A stretch of DNA of 64,000 nucleotides, taken from Cephalopachus bancanus. Taxonomy: Eukaryota > Chordata > Mammalia > Primates > Tarsiidae. Under the pieces are notes generated by a model. That model had not been told where the DNA came from. It was given only the letters and a program-made list of their open reading frames with translations, and did not search any database. Positions 12,222-22,593 of this stretch are shown piece by piece; the first letter of the stretch is position 1, and each line of letters starts with the position of its first letter. The stretch covers positions 248,001 to 312,000 of the forward strand of contig JAPVLO010000986.1 of the NCBI GenBank assembly GCA_027257055.1, in the 5' to 3' direction. Both the position numbers and the translations under genes were made by a program.

Positions 12222-13140
12222 CTGATACAGATTTTTCAGGTCAGCCTGGTCTCTGAGAGTGCCAGCTCAATGAGTCAGCAAGTCGAGCCCCAAAGAGTGT
12301 CAATGCAATGGATTGGCAACTGGCCCCAGAAGTGTTGGCTCTAATTGGCTGGTAAGCCAAACCCTGAGAGTGTTGTGATTCAACAGGCTAGCAAGCCAAG
12401 CCTTGAAAGTGTTGCTGATTTGGTGGGCTGGCAAGCCAGCCCCCAGAAGTGTCTCACCTTTTGGAGTACCCTTCTGTCATCAGTCAGCTCCATTAGCTGG
12501 CAAGCCAGCCTCTAGGGTGCACTGCTCTTTGGCTCTGATGTTCTTCTGCAGCTCTTAAGGTTGGGGTTCTTGTCTCATGCTCAGGAGAAATGAGGGACAA
12601 GGACAGCCAGAAAGTTGAGAAAGCAGGATTTATTGAAAAGGCAGAAGTGCTCTCAGTATGGGAGGGGACCCAAGAGGGTTGCCAATTTGGAACTGAAACC
12701 TGGTGCTTACATAGCCCTAAGACAGAGTTGATTGGCTAGCACTAGCTGTGAGTTGATTGGTTGTTTTTCAATCTTGGCATCAGGAAGTCTGTTACTTTAT
12801 CAGGAGACCCACCCTGTCTGTCTGCTGAGTTGTTTACTAGATGTCTCCACCCAGTTTTTTACTTTGTTACTGGGGGACGACCCCCCCCATCTGCCCAGTT
12901 GTTTACTAGCTGCCTCCTCTCAGTTTGTTACTTTGGACTAGCCCTGTCTGTCTGCCTAGTTGTTTTCTAGCTACCTCCTCTCTCACTTCCATGTTAGAAG
13001 CCATAACCATGAGTGTGACAGCCTCTGGTGAGGTCTGGGATCCTTTCAACAAATGACCAATCTGACAGAAATTTTGGGGACCCCTAAACTTGCAATCAGA
13101 AATGAGAAACATTTTATGGGCTGGTCCCCTCCAACTTTGA
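12222..13140 (-). mobile_element. LTR of class I provirus (right-hand, 5' LTR)
   Basis: It follows the primer-binding-like site. AATAAA on the minus strand lies at about 12630. U3 contains three diverged copies of a unit of about 65 bp ('TGTCTGTCTGC..AGTTGTTTACTAG', about 12806, 12872 and 12939). The inner part (12255-12510) is a run of degenerate units around 'GGCTGGCAAGCCAGCC'. The right boundary is approximate and no matching left LTR was found. Confidence 0.65.
12255..12510. repeat. Degenerate tandem repeat inside LTR
   Basis: Four to five units of about 45-60 bp built around 'GCTGGCAAGCCAGCC' and 'AGAAGTGT'. Each core is itself a small palindrome (GGCTGGCAAGCCAGCC). It probably expanded within the R/U5 part of the LTR. 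Confidence 0.7.
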
Positions 13141-13261
13141 ACCTAACTCTTGCAGTTACCCTGTCCTAGTTTGAATGAATGAAAGCTTTTGGAAATTTTC
13201 ATCAGTTTTGGGTTTCATCAAAACAAATCATTAAGTATTTCTCTTTATAGACGTGTGTATA

Positions 13262-13266
<5 letters not shown>

Positions 13267-13358
<92 letters not shown>

Positions 13359-13440
13359 GGGAGGGAGGGGAAGGGAGGGAGAGGGAGAGAGAGACACACA
13401 CACAGAGACAGAGACAGAAAAACACAGAAAGAAAGAGAGA
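13267..13440. repeat. Compound microsatellite (CT)n(GT)n plus GA-rich tail
   Basis: (CT)n at 13267-13310, (GT)n at 13311-13354, then G/A-rich sequence with (AC) and (AG) runs up to the Alu. It explains all the dipeptide-repeat ORFs on both strands here. Confidence 0.97.
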
Positions 13441-13444
13441 GAGA

Positions 13445-13600
13445 AGCTGGGCATGATGGCCCACGTCTATCATCCCAGCACTTTGGGAGGCCAAGGCAGA
13501 AGGATTGCTTGAGCCCAGGAGTTCAACACCAGCCTGGACAACAGAGTAAAACCTCATCTCTACAAAAAATAGAAAAATTAGCCAGACATGGTAGTGCAGA
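13445..13600 (+). mobile_element. Alu left-arm fragment
   Basis: Sense Alu 'GCTGGGCATGATGGCCCACG' through 'ACCTCATCTCTACAAAAAAT' and 'ATTAGCCAGACATGG', then truncated. It follows a GA-rich microsatellite. Confidence 0.9.
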
Positions 13601-13604
13601 AGAA

Positions 13605-13740
13605 AAGGCATCAGTCAATGTCTTCTCCTCCAGTGGGTCTTAGCTCTAGATATCCTACCCACACTTTCCACAGTCCCCACTGCCAGTGCTTGATCTGTTG
13701 TCACAGGTGGTGGTATGGACCGAGTTCCAAGAGGGGGCCC
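13605..13740 (+). repeat. Unnamed interspersed repeat, copy 1
   Basis: The block 'TCCACAGTCCCCACTGCCAG' to 'CAGGTGGTGGTATGG' has a clear antisense homologue at 43.39-43.51 kb. The family is not identified. DNA to 14.56 kb may belong to the same element. Confidence 0.6.
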
Positions 13741-14680
13741 ATGAGGACTGTGAAGGATGTCTGCATCCTATGGGGTCACCATGGGCCTACAGTGGCTTCC
13801 CTGTGGACAAACCACACTGCCCCACAACATGGGTCCTGGCAGCACAGCCCTGTTCGAAGGCCAGGACACCAGCTCCCTTAGGTGAAGGCCATGACCCTCC
13901 TAACCACTCCCCAACATGGTGGACATACCTCCCTGATGGTCTGCAGCTCTGACAGCCTCTGAAGAACGAGAGGCCTGTCCCAAGTGCCTGGTTTGGGGGA
14001 GAAGCCGACTGTGTCCTGAGGGGACACAGGGACCCCTGTCAGCACCAGTTCCAAGCTGCTCATCCCGAGGATGCCACATGCCAGCACACCCACCATCTCA
14101 GGTGGCCCAGTTCATATTGGTCATCATGCCACCCACACCTACAGCTCCAGGTGCAAGTTTTCTGCTGGCTCTCCTGGGACGGCACAGCCAGGCAGGTCAA
14201 CAATGGCAGGTGCTTGGATCCACCTCCCAGGATTCAGTACCAGTATCATGCAAATGGTAGGTGCAGACACACACATCAGTGGCACACACATGACATGGGG
14301 ACCACCAGACAGAGGTCACAGAGTCACAAAATAGTCGTACTGCTGTCAGGGAGCATGTCATAGACACCATTGAAAGACAAGGTAGAAGAAAGCCTACCCT
14401 GTGTCAGCCAACAGTTAACTCAGGGAGACCCACGCTGAGGACCCCATGAGCAGTGGTCGCCATGCTGTGTCAGGTTGGACACCCTCCGCCTCCACTTCAT
14501 CCATTAAGGTGACTCCACCTATAACATGACCTGTAAGCCACCAGGCCACTGTGCCCTGTCAGCAGTAAATGGCTCTGACAGGAAGACCAGTTCAGGGACC
14601 CAGAGAGCTCCAGGACTGGGCAGGCATCATGGGAAGGAACAGAGGCCGCATGTCATGTTGTGTCCTAAAACACTGCACAT
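13741..14680. other. GC-rich DNA, unassigned
   Basis: Numerous overlapping ORFs with no recognisable domain. The sequence is rich in CAC/CCA and may be part of the repeat that starts at 13.6 kb. No exon is supported. Confidence 0.4.
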
Positions 14681-14684
14681 GCCC

Positions 14685-14785
14685 ACACAAACACACACAT
14701 GCACATATGTGTATACACATACACATACATGGTACAGGCATGCACATATTCACATGGACACATACACACATGTGTGCATGCATGC
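14685..14785. repeat. (ACACAT)-type microsatellite
   Basis: Imperfect ACAC/CATACA repeats, for example 'CACACATGCACATATGTG'. It produces histidine/threonine-rich ORFs that are not genes. Confidence 0.9.
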
Positions 14786-15114
14786 AAGATCTACTAAACA
14801 TGGCAACCAGTTGGCTATGAGGAAGACAAGAAGGAGTGGCCAAAGGCAAGGATGGCTTGAGCTTCCAGTTCAGCTGACTAGGTGGATGGTAGATCATTGA
14901 CAAGGATAACAAGATGTTCTGGGGACAAGTTTGGGACGCATTTATTTATTTATTTTCTGTAATCTAATCAGTGGGCTTTAGTTGTGACAAGAAAGATGCT
15001 ACCTGAAGTCATCATTTGACAAGTACTTTGATATACCAGTGTCTATTCACTGAAAACTCTGCCCAACCACCTTAGGAGTGAGGGATAGGTGGTGAGGAAT
15101 TCCTACAATCTCTG

Positions 15115-15300
15115 TGTGTGGGGAGGGGATTTATTATTGTTGTTATTTTTTTAAATTTCATATTCAGGGGATTCCTGTGCAGTTGTTAGGTGGGTATATT
15201 GCATGATAGTGAGGTTTGGGCTTCTATGGAGCCCACCACCCAACTAGTGAGCATGGCAACCCACAGGTAGATTTTCTTAGGATGAATTTAGACAGGTCCA
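15115..15300 (-). mobile_element. L1 3' end fragment (antisense)
   Basis: 'CAGGGGATTCCTGTGCAGTT' to 'GGTGGGTATATTGCATG' and 'CACCACCCAACTAGTGAGCA' resemble the antisense of a LINE/L1 3' end. The copy is short and diverged. The (TTTA) run near 14940 could be an associated tail. Confidence 0.5.
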
Positions 15301-16680
15301 CACTACATACATGCAAGGCAACCCATTTCAGGCTTATTTCTTTTCTCCCCTTGACAGCCCCTGCTGGGTACAGGGTGGGACATCTGCACTGACATTTTTC
15401 CTGGCTTCTGGGCACCTACTTTTCTTCTCTTTAGGCCAGGTGGGTGCTCCCACCCTGTCTTGGCTCCAGTGGGCTCCTCGGCTGCCTTATGGTCCTCACC
15501 TGACCCTCCCCACCCTTCCCAGGTCTGACCTGTCCTCTTCCTCCTCTCTAGGTCTCTGGAATAAGGACATCAGCCCCTGTTCCCTCCAGCTTCTACTTCC
15601 TGCCTATTGCCCAGTGAGGACCACCAGGTTCTCCAAACACCCCCTATGCTCATCCTGCCCCCAAGCCTCCTCGTGCAGGAGAGCGGCTCCACTTTTTTGG
15701 CAGGAGGACTCCCACGGGGGTGTTGGGGAGGACGCGGGCCAAGGGTGGGGAGGGAGCACAGGAGAGGTGGAAGGGAGTGGCGGTGGGACTCACTTGCTGC
15801 TGAACTGCAGCTCCTGGTATGCCAGAGCCAACTCCATCTTGTCTGTAGCTGGAGAACACAAATGCTGCTCCTTGCCTCGAAAGGAGAGGAAACAGTTTGC
15901 AGCTGTTCTGGGAATGCGTGCTCTCCTGTCATGCTGCAGCTTCTCTCCTTCCCTCCTGGGTCCTCGGACTTTCTCTCGGACTAAGGTCCCTCCTTCCCCG
16001 GGCCATCTTTGTGCCCACCTGGGACCAGGTGCAATGAATATGCGGGAGGAGGACTGAGCACGCGGAAAGGCAGCCGTGACACGGCCAGTGTCCCTTGCTT
16101 CTGCGGGCGCACATGGTCTCCCTGGGGTGGGGAAGGGTGGGAGTGTGCCGAGGCATGGACCCGGGAAGCCTGGTGGCGCTGGGGATAAAAGGGCAGGGGA
16201 AACCGAGTTTCCTCCCCCGCCCCCACCTATGTCCACATCCCCCTAGTTCCTAGAAGGCACGGCCCCAGTGGAGTCCAGGTCATGATTCACGCACTCCAGC
16301 CTTGAGGATGCCCCAGGCTCAGTGCTCCCCTGCATAGCGGCTTCCCAAGTGCAGGTGAAGACCGAGGGGGCCCGGGGAGCATAGGGGTGGGACGTTGGAT
16401 GAAGGGAGCTACCCAAGGAAATTGGGGCAAACAGGTCCTGGGCATGTTGAACTGTCCCATGGTGCTATTTTTAAGGATCTCAGGGGTCAATGAGGACTCA
16501 GGGGATGGCTGGTGGAATCTCGAAGGAGTATGCTTCAAATCGGTCTCATGAGTGTCCACATCGTTCCCGCCGGCCTCCCTCCCGCACCCTCTCTAGCTGC
16601 CTTTTACCTTAATTCTTTTGTTACTAGAAAGCTGCCCATGAGATTCAAAAGTGAAGCCGACTTTGGTCTTACAGTTAAGG
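15300..16680. other. GC-rich single-copy DNA upstream of MXRA5 exon
   Basis: Several long overlapping ORFs exist on both strands because stops are rare at this GC content. None has a domain, a signal peptide or a coding-like pattern that I can support. By position it may include the MXRA5 promoter and non-coding first exon. Confidence 0.4.
16175..16215 (+). promoter_or_regulatory. Candidate TATA box
   Basis: 'GGGGATAAAAGGGCAGGGG' at about 16176-16196 lies in GC-rich DNA 1.2 kb upstream of the first coding MXRA5 exon and on the same strand. A TATA-like hexamer alone is weak evidence, and no start site can be read from sequence. Confidence 0.25.
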
Positions 16681-16739
16681 GGGGGAAGGACACCTGATGG
16701 GCCTCTCTCCAAGACCTTGGGCTGAGGAACTCAAAGCCT

Positions 16740-17213
16740 CTCCTCCATTCTCCCCTGTCCTCCTCTTCCTCCTCCTTTTCCTTCTTTTCACCTCCTCCTC
16801 CTCCTTCTTTTTCTTATCTTTGCCTTCTTCTTCTGTTCCTCTTCTTCCTCTCCTTTGCTCCCATCCTCCTTCCTTCATTTTTTCCCTCCTTTCCTTCCCC
16901 CCTTCGTCTTTCCATTCTTCCTTCCTTCCTCTCTCCCTCTTCCTTCCTTTCCTCCCTCCTTCCTTTCTTCCTTTTCATCCTTCCCTCCTTCCTCTCCCCT
17001 CCCTTCCTCTATCCTTTCTTCCCTCCCTCCTTCTTCTTTCTCCCTCTCTCCCTCCTTTCTTCTTCCTTTCCATCCTTCCCTCCCTCCCCCTTCCTCCTTC
17101 CCCTCCCTTCCTCTCCTTTCCTTCCTTCTTTCCTTCCTCCCTTTCTTCTTTCCATCCTTCCCTCCCTCCCTCCTTCCCTCCCTCCTTCCTTCCCTCCTTC
17201 CCTCCCTCTTAAT
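16740..17213. repeat. Long polypyrimidine tract (CCTT/CCCT)n
   Basis: About 475 bp almost purely C and T on the plus strand, with CCTT, CCCT and CTTC units. Mirror-symmetric pyrimidine runs of this kind can form triplex (H-DNA). It abuts the inverted repeat flanking the MXRA5 exon and accounts for the Pro/Ser- and Arg/Lys/Glu-rich ORFs here. Confidence 0.97.
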
Positions 17214-17337
17214 CTGTGTGTGTATTCCACACACGCTTGCAGAGCACAAGACAGTAAGATTTCCAAGTCAAACAATAATAATAAGAGTCTCATCTTTTCA
17301 AATAGCTAAAATCGACTGTGTCTCCCCACGGATAAGC
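17201..17337 (+). repeat. Inverted repeat, arm 1 (left of MXRA5 exon)
   Basis: This segment is the reverse complement of 17691-17909, apart from an internal extra piece in arm 2. The core 'GCTTGCAGAGCACAAGACAG' to 'TTTCCAAGTCAAACAATAAT' is essentially identical. Outer edges ('CCCTCTTAATCTGTGTG') and inner edges ('GGATAAGCG') also match. Confidence 0.9.
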
Positions 17338-17362
17338 GCTTCTCTGTTTTGCTGTCCACCAG

Positions 17363-17575
17363 GTGTCCCAGGCCAATGTTCCTGTACAAGATGCCCAGGC
17401 AGTCCTTCTGGGAGGCTCTCTCCGTGGTGCTGATCCTGCTATGGGGCCCTCCGCCCACTGCCTTGGCCTGTCCCCACCCTTGCCCCTATGTTCCCAGCAA
17501 GGTCCACTGCATGTCCACATCCTTGGCTGCCGTGCCTGCGGGGATTGCGAAACACATAGAGAGGATCAACTTGGA
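17363..17575 (+). CDS. MXRA5: MXRA5 first coding exon (signal peptide and LRRNT)
   Basis: MXRA5 (adlican) is a large secreted matrix proteoglycan-like protein with leucine-rich repeats and many Ig domains. An acceptor 'TGTCCACCAG' at 17353-17362 opens the exon. I take the ATG at 17391 as the start because the human protein begins at the equivalent residue; an in-frame ATG at 17376 would add five residues. The product starts with a hydrophobic signal peptide ('ALSVVLILLWG'), then the cysteine-rich LRR N-cap ('ACPHPCPYVPSKVHC') and 'SLAAVPAGIAKHIERINL', which matches human MXRA5 closely. One residue and one cysteine of the N-cap (human CACYV, here CPYV) are missing. The exon is best ended at 17575 with a weak GTTTGT donor, because joining there keeps frame and alignment with the exon at 21947. 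Confidence 0.85.
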
Positions 17576-17690
17576 GTTTGTACCACGCCCTCAGGGTGCA
17601 ATCTCCGTGTTTGTGTGCATGTGTTTGTGCATATTTGCATACACGTGGGTGCACATGTCTAGCCTGCATGGGTCGCTCTGTGGGTGGGCA

Positions 17691-17909
17691 CTTATCGGCA
17701 GGGAGACACACTCAATTTTAGCCATTTGGAAAGTCTGAATCTTGCATAGCAGCTTTAAGCTGCCTGAGACTTTAAATGATACATTATAGGGACACAAAAT
17801 GGGAGAATAAAGAACAATGAGATTCTTATTATTGTTTGACTTGGAAATCTTACTGTCTTGTGCTCTGCAAGCGTGTGTGTGGAGCAGACACACAGATCAA
17901 GAGGGACAT
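17691..17909 (-). repeat. Inverted repeat, arm 2 (right of MXRA5 exon)
   Basis: Reverse complement of 17201-17337. Arm 2 carries an extra piece of about 75 bp (about 17735-17812). The two arms face each other across about 350 bp that contains the MXRA5 exon, so the transcript could fold into a hairpin with the exon in the loop. Confidence 0.9.
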
Positions 17910-19860
17910 CAAAGTCTCCAATGATGCTAAGCACAGTCCTTTTGGACGACCATCTGAATCTGTCCATCACCTGTAAGGTCTATTTACAGAGCATTATGAA
18001 CAACTTTAGTTTGTCAAGGAATTTTCTGAACATTTCTTAATATGTTGTCCATGCACATGCATATGACATGCAGTTACTTATACGAAGACTATTTAAACTC
18101 AGAGACTTCAGGAGCTATTTAAGAATAATACAAAGAATAAGCAGTTCATCTGTGACACTTTTCAAGTCACCTGGATGAGGGACTTATGACTTTGAGACAA
18201 TGAAATAGCTTTTTTTCTGATGTTGCTTATTTAAAATATCGATATCATCCTAAGAATTTTCATGTCTTTATTTCACTTTTGGATCCACAAACATTTTCTA
18301 TACATAAATGTTAGTTGCTATGAACCACAGGTACTCATGTGCTATGTTAATAGCCAAATATCCTTTGGAATTTTGCAACAAACGATATTAACTATTTTTT
18401 ACTATATGGAAAACAACAAATTAAGTTTCATTTCCACTTTGTTAAGTAACTTCATTAATTTTAAACATTTTTTAAAATTTGAATTTCTGTTTGAGGAATG
18501 TCCACTGTGGGGACGTTTTAATAAAATGAAATGGCTAATAACTCAGTGAATAACTGTAAACATGCCTGGACACCTTGTACAACTGAGTTGTTTTTGTTAT
18601 TTTTTAAAAAATAACTGCATCAATTAACTATAAAGCACAGTGGTAGAATAAGAATGAAAAGCTGAAATAGTAAGTTGGAAACTTCTTCAATTCATGGTGA
18701 TAGACCATTAAATAGATTTCTCAAGGAAATTTTGGGAAATTTTATGATCTGTCTGAAAATCCAACCACAGTAAAGATACCTCACAGGAGAAAACAGCTTG
18801 GATTTGCCAGAGGGGGCACTATTAACCGACAGGCCAGCTCCCTTTCTTGCAATCTTATAATTTATTAGGGCAGCCCACACATCTAACAGAAGGAAAAATG
18901 GAAAAGGAGTTGGAGCTCACTTGAACCAGGAGAAGGTGGGGTGTGTATTGTTTGCAAAGCAGAAAATAATTTTATCTACAATTTCCCTTTCTTTTCTTTC
19001 TTTCTTTCTTTTTTTTTTTTTTTTTTTTTTTTTTTGCATTTGCATCTTATTTAGTTTCTGGGACTTATTTCTCTTCCCACCCATCCTTAAGCTGAAGTAT
19101 TTTGTGAACACGGGATAGCTAACTAATCCCTAAATTAGAACAGAATTTCTGATGGTTTCATTAAAAAAAAACTCACCGTGGATTATGGTGCCTCAACAGC
19201 TCAGATACAGGAATTAAACAAAGATAACACAATGCATGTTTCTCCTATTGGTGCCCATAGTGATTTCTAAAGATGATTTTGTGGAGTATTAACAAGAAAG
19301 GAAAAGGTTTAAAACCCTGGAGAATTGTTTCACTGCACCAACATCTGTTACTTCCATCTGGCCTAGTTTATAGCATGAATCAACACATCGCTTTAAAAAA
19401 TCACTCATAATGTCATAATACCATAATAAGGTAGATTGTGCATTTTGTTAGGAAAGAAAATTGAAGCAAAGATGATGTCTAACAGAAAAAACTCAGGGTT
19501 GGCTTTGTCTTTTAGCAGTTTGGAAGGAGCCTAAGACTCTTGTGGAATGAGGGCTTGTTGACCTTGAGCTAATAAACTTCCTATTTTTCATGCAGCTGTT
19601 TTGAGCAGTCTCCATCAGCACTGCTGTTTCCTGCTTAGGCAACCTCAAAGCTTTTCTGAAAATTTCATTCCAAATATTTTTTGAGGAGGAAAAAAAAACT
19701 ATTATCTAGCTTTTGAAAGGACAGACCGAGAGTGAGAAGTCATTTTTCATCTTGTTTTTAAACCCTGACACAATGATGAGAAAGTAGAAGCTATGTTTTG
19801 GAGAAACGCATACTTTAAGTAAAAATTAACTTTGCTGACTTTGTCTTTTCAGAAACAGAT
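17910..19860. other. MXRA5 intron, AT-rich, no exon seen
   Basis: Lies between the two MXRA5 exons. It contains a T-rich microsatellite with CTTT units at about 18990-19035. Nothing else could be assigned. Confidence 0.6.
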
Positions 19861-19861
19861 T

Positions 19862-20835
19862 TCCTGATGCCAGAGATATCTCACAGTGGCAATAAAGCTT
19901 GCCTAGAGTAAAGGGAATTTACAAGGCCTAAGACATCATGCATTGGACAAGGATTATAGAAGCCACAAAACTTGTAATTACAAAAGTTATGCAGAGCACA
20001 GAACTTGTGACCCCTCAGAAGGGGAGCAGGTGGAGATTCAATCTTCCAGTAGATTGGGCACTATCTACAGGGAAGCCAAGAATCCCCCGAAGCTACCCAC
20101 TGGGAATGCATGGGAGATAGGGGGAGATGCATCCTCCATTAGCTCTAAGGAATGTCGTTCGGGAAGGTGCAGGAGCATTGGAATCCTTGTCACGCCCTTC
20201 TCTAGGGGCTATGATAATACGGACAGACATTAATGGGTATCTGTGTCACAGGGTCTCTAAGACATTCACAGGTAGCCAGTAAGGAGGTCACAGCAGTCAC
20301 GTCTACCTGATTGCAACATATCCAAGGAAAAGGATTTAAGCCTGGGCTCTAGGGTGGTACAAGGTCACACTCATCCAGAGTGTAGGCCCGCTTCCTGTCT
20401 GTGGGGAGTGAAATTTTTTTTTTGAGTTGGAGTCTCACTCTGTTGCCCAGACTGGAGTGCAGTGGCCACTCCCGGTCACTGCAGCCTCGACCTGCTGGGC
20501 TCTGGTGATCCTTCCACCTCAGCCTTCTGAGTAGCTGGAACTACAGGCGCTCGCTACCACACCCGGCTAATTTTTTGATTTATTGTAGAGATGAGGTCTC
20601 GGCAAGTTGCCCAGGCTGGTCTCAAACCTGCAGCCTCAGACAATCCACTCGCCTCAGCCTCCCCAAGCAAGGGATTACAGGCTGAGCCGAGCCGGGCTGA
20701 ATTTTTCTTAAATAAATCTCTTCTTCTTTCACCTCTTTGTGTGTTGCAACTCTTTGCATTACTCAGATCTCTGGGTGTTAGCATGCACCTCTGGCATGCC
20801 ACCTCAGGCAGTGTTGCCCCCCTTTCCACCCATAC
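19862..20835 (+). mobile_element. LTR-like element interrupted by an Alu
   Basis: A 'GGATTTAAGCC' TATA-like site near 20332, an AATAAA at 20711-20716 and a T/C-rich downstream part ending 'GTTGCAACTCTTTGC' give the layout of a retroviral LTR in the plus direction. An antisense Alu sits between promoter-like and poly(A)-like parts. The boundaries are uncertain and no internal region follows. Confidence 0.4.
20412..20700 (-). mobile_element. Alu, full-length dimer
   Basis: Starts with poly(T), then 'GAGTTGGAGTCTCACTCTGT', and includes 'CAGTGGCCACTCCCGGTCA', the lineage-type right arm. It ends 'GAGCCGAGCCGGGC'. The flanks 'TGAAATTTT' and 'TGAATTTTT' are a likely target-site duplication. Confidence 0.95.
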
Positions 20836-21946
20836 ACCCTCACCCTACTCTAACAGCTTATGATTTATGGACTTTAAAAAATCCCCTTCCCTGATTAAAA
20901 GACTTTTGATGACATCTCTCTGGAACTTCCACAATACCCTACTCATCTATTTTATTTGAAATTCTGCTTTGTCGTAACTGGTACTAACCTAGTCAGGTTC
21001 TCTTTTCTGAGTGCCATGCTGACTTCCCAGGCTCTTTGTTGGCTTTTAAAAAGATGCAAACAGAACTGGCATGTACCCTGGAGTGCTGAGAGGTAAAACA
21101 ATTCCTCCTCTCTTCCGTGCACTCAAGTGACTTGACTCTCCAGGCTTCCCCATTCTGACATCTGGCACCAGCAGCATCTGCATCTGTATCTATCTAATCC
21201 CTCTCAAAAACACTCAGTAGGAGCAAGTAGAGTAAAACAGGTTTTGGAGCTGATGTGGCCTCATCCGATCCCAGGTACCTTCCTGAAAACAAGGATTTAT
21301 TGAGCTGTGGAAGGAATCCAATCACCATTAATCCTGTTGTGCATTTCTGCTTCTTCTTCACTTTGAACCTACTATGATAGTTGGATGTCAAATCGAACCT
21401 GATAATTTTTGGTGAAAAACACAGAACATAGTGCACCCTTGGACTTCAATGTGCTGAGGAACATCAAGAGATCCAGCCTTCAAGCACCACCTCCATGGTC
21501 TCAAGACCTGCCTCCTCCTTCTCTGGGCTTTCCTTGGGTCATTCATGCAAACAGAATGAGCACCAGTCACCATTTCATACAAATGGAAGCTTAAACACCA
21601 CCTGCCTTTGTACCCTTTTTATTTCTCCATATCTGAAAATATTTGAGCTAGTTTGCAGAGCTAACTATATCCCAAAGTTCCTTACAAAGTTGATCTGTGC
21701 ATTGTTTCTGTATTTTGTTTCAAATTCAGGTAAAATTGAATTTGTGCATGTCATCTCAAAATATTTTCATCACCCCAAAAGGAGATCTCACAACCATTAA
21801 GCAATTGTTACTCAACCCCTCTCCACCCTCCCATCCTTTGGGAAGCACCCATTTGTTTTCTGTCTCTATGAATTTGACTCTACTGAGTATTTTATATAAG
21901 TGGATGCATATAAGTGACTGGGATTTCTTGCACTTAAATTATTTAG
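20836..21946. other. MXRA5 intron, no exon seen
   Basis: Single-copy-looking DNA. The block at about 21820-21940, from 'TCCACCCTCCCATCC' to 'ATATAAGTGGATGCATATAAG', resembles an old LINE or MER-type repeat. No coding sequence is supported. Confidence 0.4.
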
Positions 21947-22076
21947 GCTTAATAATATACAGGCCCTGTCAGAAATCTCATTTGTGGAACTGACCAAGTT
22001 GGAACTGCTTATGATTCATGACAACCACATTCCAAGCATTCCCAATGGTGCTGTAAGGGACCTCAGTTCCCTGGAG
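21947..22076 (+). CDS. MXRA5: MXRA5 second coding exon (first leucine-rich repeat)
   Basis: A 130-nt exon with acceptor 'AATTATTTAG' and a strong donor 'GAG|GTAAGC'. It carries one base completing the previous codon plus 43 codons. The product 'TKLELLMIHDNHIPSIPNGA' and 'VRDLSSLE' matches the human MXRA5 repeat ('LTKLELLMIHGNEIPSIPDG' and so on) with conservative changes, and the upstream residues 'NNIQALSEISF' match too. Phase and spacing fit the exon at 17363-17575. There is no stop in frame. The next exon of the family, which continues the LRRs, was not found before the window end. Confidence 0.88.
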
Positions 22077-22481
22077 GTAAGCTCAGGACATCGATGGAGA
22101 TCACGTGTTGCATCCTCCAAGCAGAAGTGTCCAACCTTTTGCCTTCCCTGGGCTTTACTTTTACAATTGCACTTAATTCTACAAGATGAAGGGCATTAGT
22201 GCCCCAGGTAACAGATAAGCTCATGCTTTAACTTCCCAAAGTTATTGTTAGTGAAGAATTAAACACTTCTCCTTTTGACCACCAAACCTGTTTTTGACTT
22301 CCATACATTATTACCTCCCATAACAGGGGACAGGACTCTATTCCATATAAAACCTCCATGCAGATAATCCTAGGAGAAGGACAAGACCCTGTAAAGCCCT
22401 TTAAGGATAGTTCAGGCTTAGAAGGGCAAGATTTAGGCAAAATTAGAGGAAGACTAGGAGAGGCATGTCATGGGATGGTTC

Positions 22482-22593
22482 CTGTGTTAGTTTCTTAGCC
22501 AAGTATCAAAGCAACAAACTAGTGGCAGAAACGTGTTGTCTCACAGTACTAGAGGATGAAGTCCAAGATCAAAGTGTGGGTAGTTTGGTTCCA
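22482..22593 (+). repeat. Old interspersed repeat, left half (split by provirus)
   Basis: 'GTTAGTTTCTTAGCC' to 'GAAGTCCAAGATCAAAGTGT' belongs to a common old repeat type also seen in the 60-kb tandem block. It resumes after the provirus at 24893, so the provirus inserted into it. Confidence 0.6.
22588..22593. repeat. Target-site duplication GTTCCA (left)
   Basis: The six bases GTTCCA directly precede the left LTR, and the same six follow the right LTR at 24893-24898. Six-base duplications are usual for class II retroviruses. Confidence 0.9.

Noticed and set aside
13202..13643. Cys-Val and Ser-Leu repeat ORFs
   Set aside because: Microsatellite translation.
15311..16057. 248-codon plus-strand ORF, longest in the window
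   Set aside because: GC-rich DNA with equally long ORFs on other frames, no domain, no conserved block.
17376..17390. Upstream in-frame ATG of MXRA5
   Set aside because: Would add five residues before the signal peptide; human start matches the ATG at 17391.
16697..17433. Ser/Pro/Phe-rich and antisense Arg/Lys/Glu-rich ORFs
   Set aside because: Pure products of the polypyrimidine tract.
22200..22450. Plus-strand reading frame suggesting a pol/env-like relic
   Set aside because: Only vague resemblance and an early stop; not enough to call.
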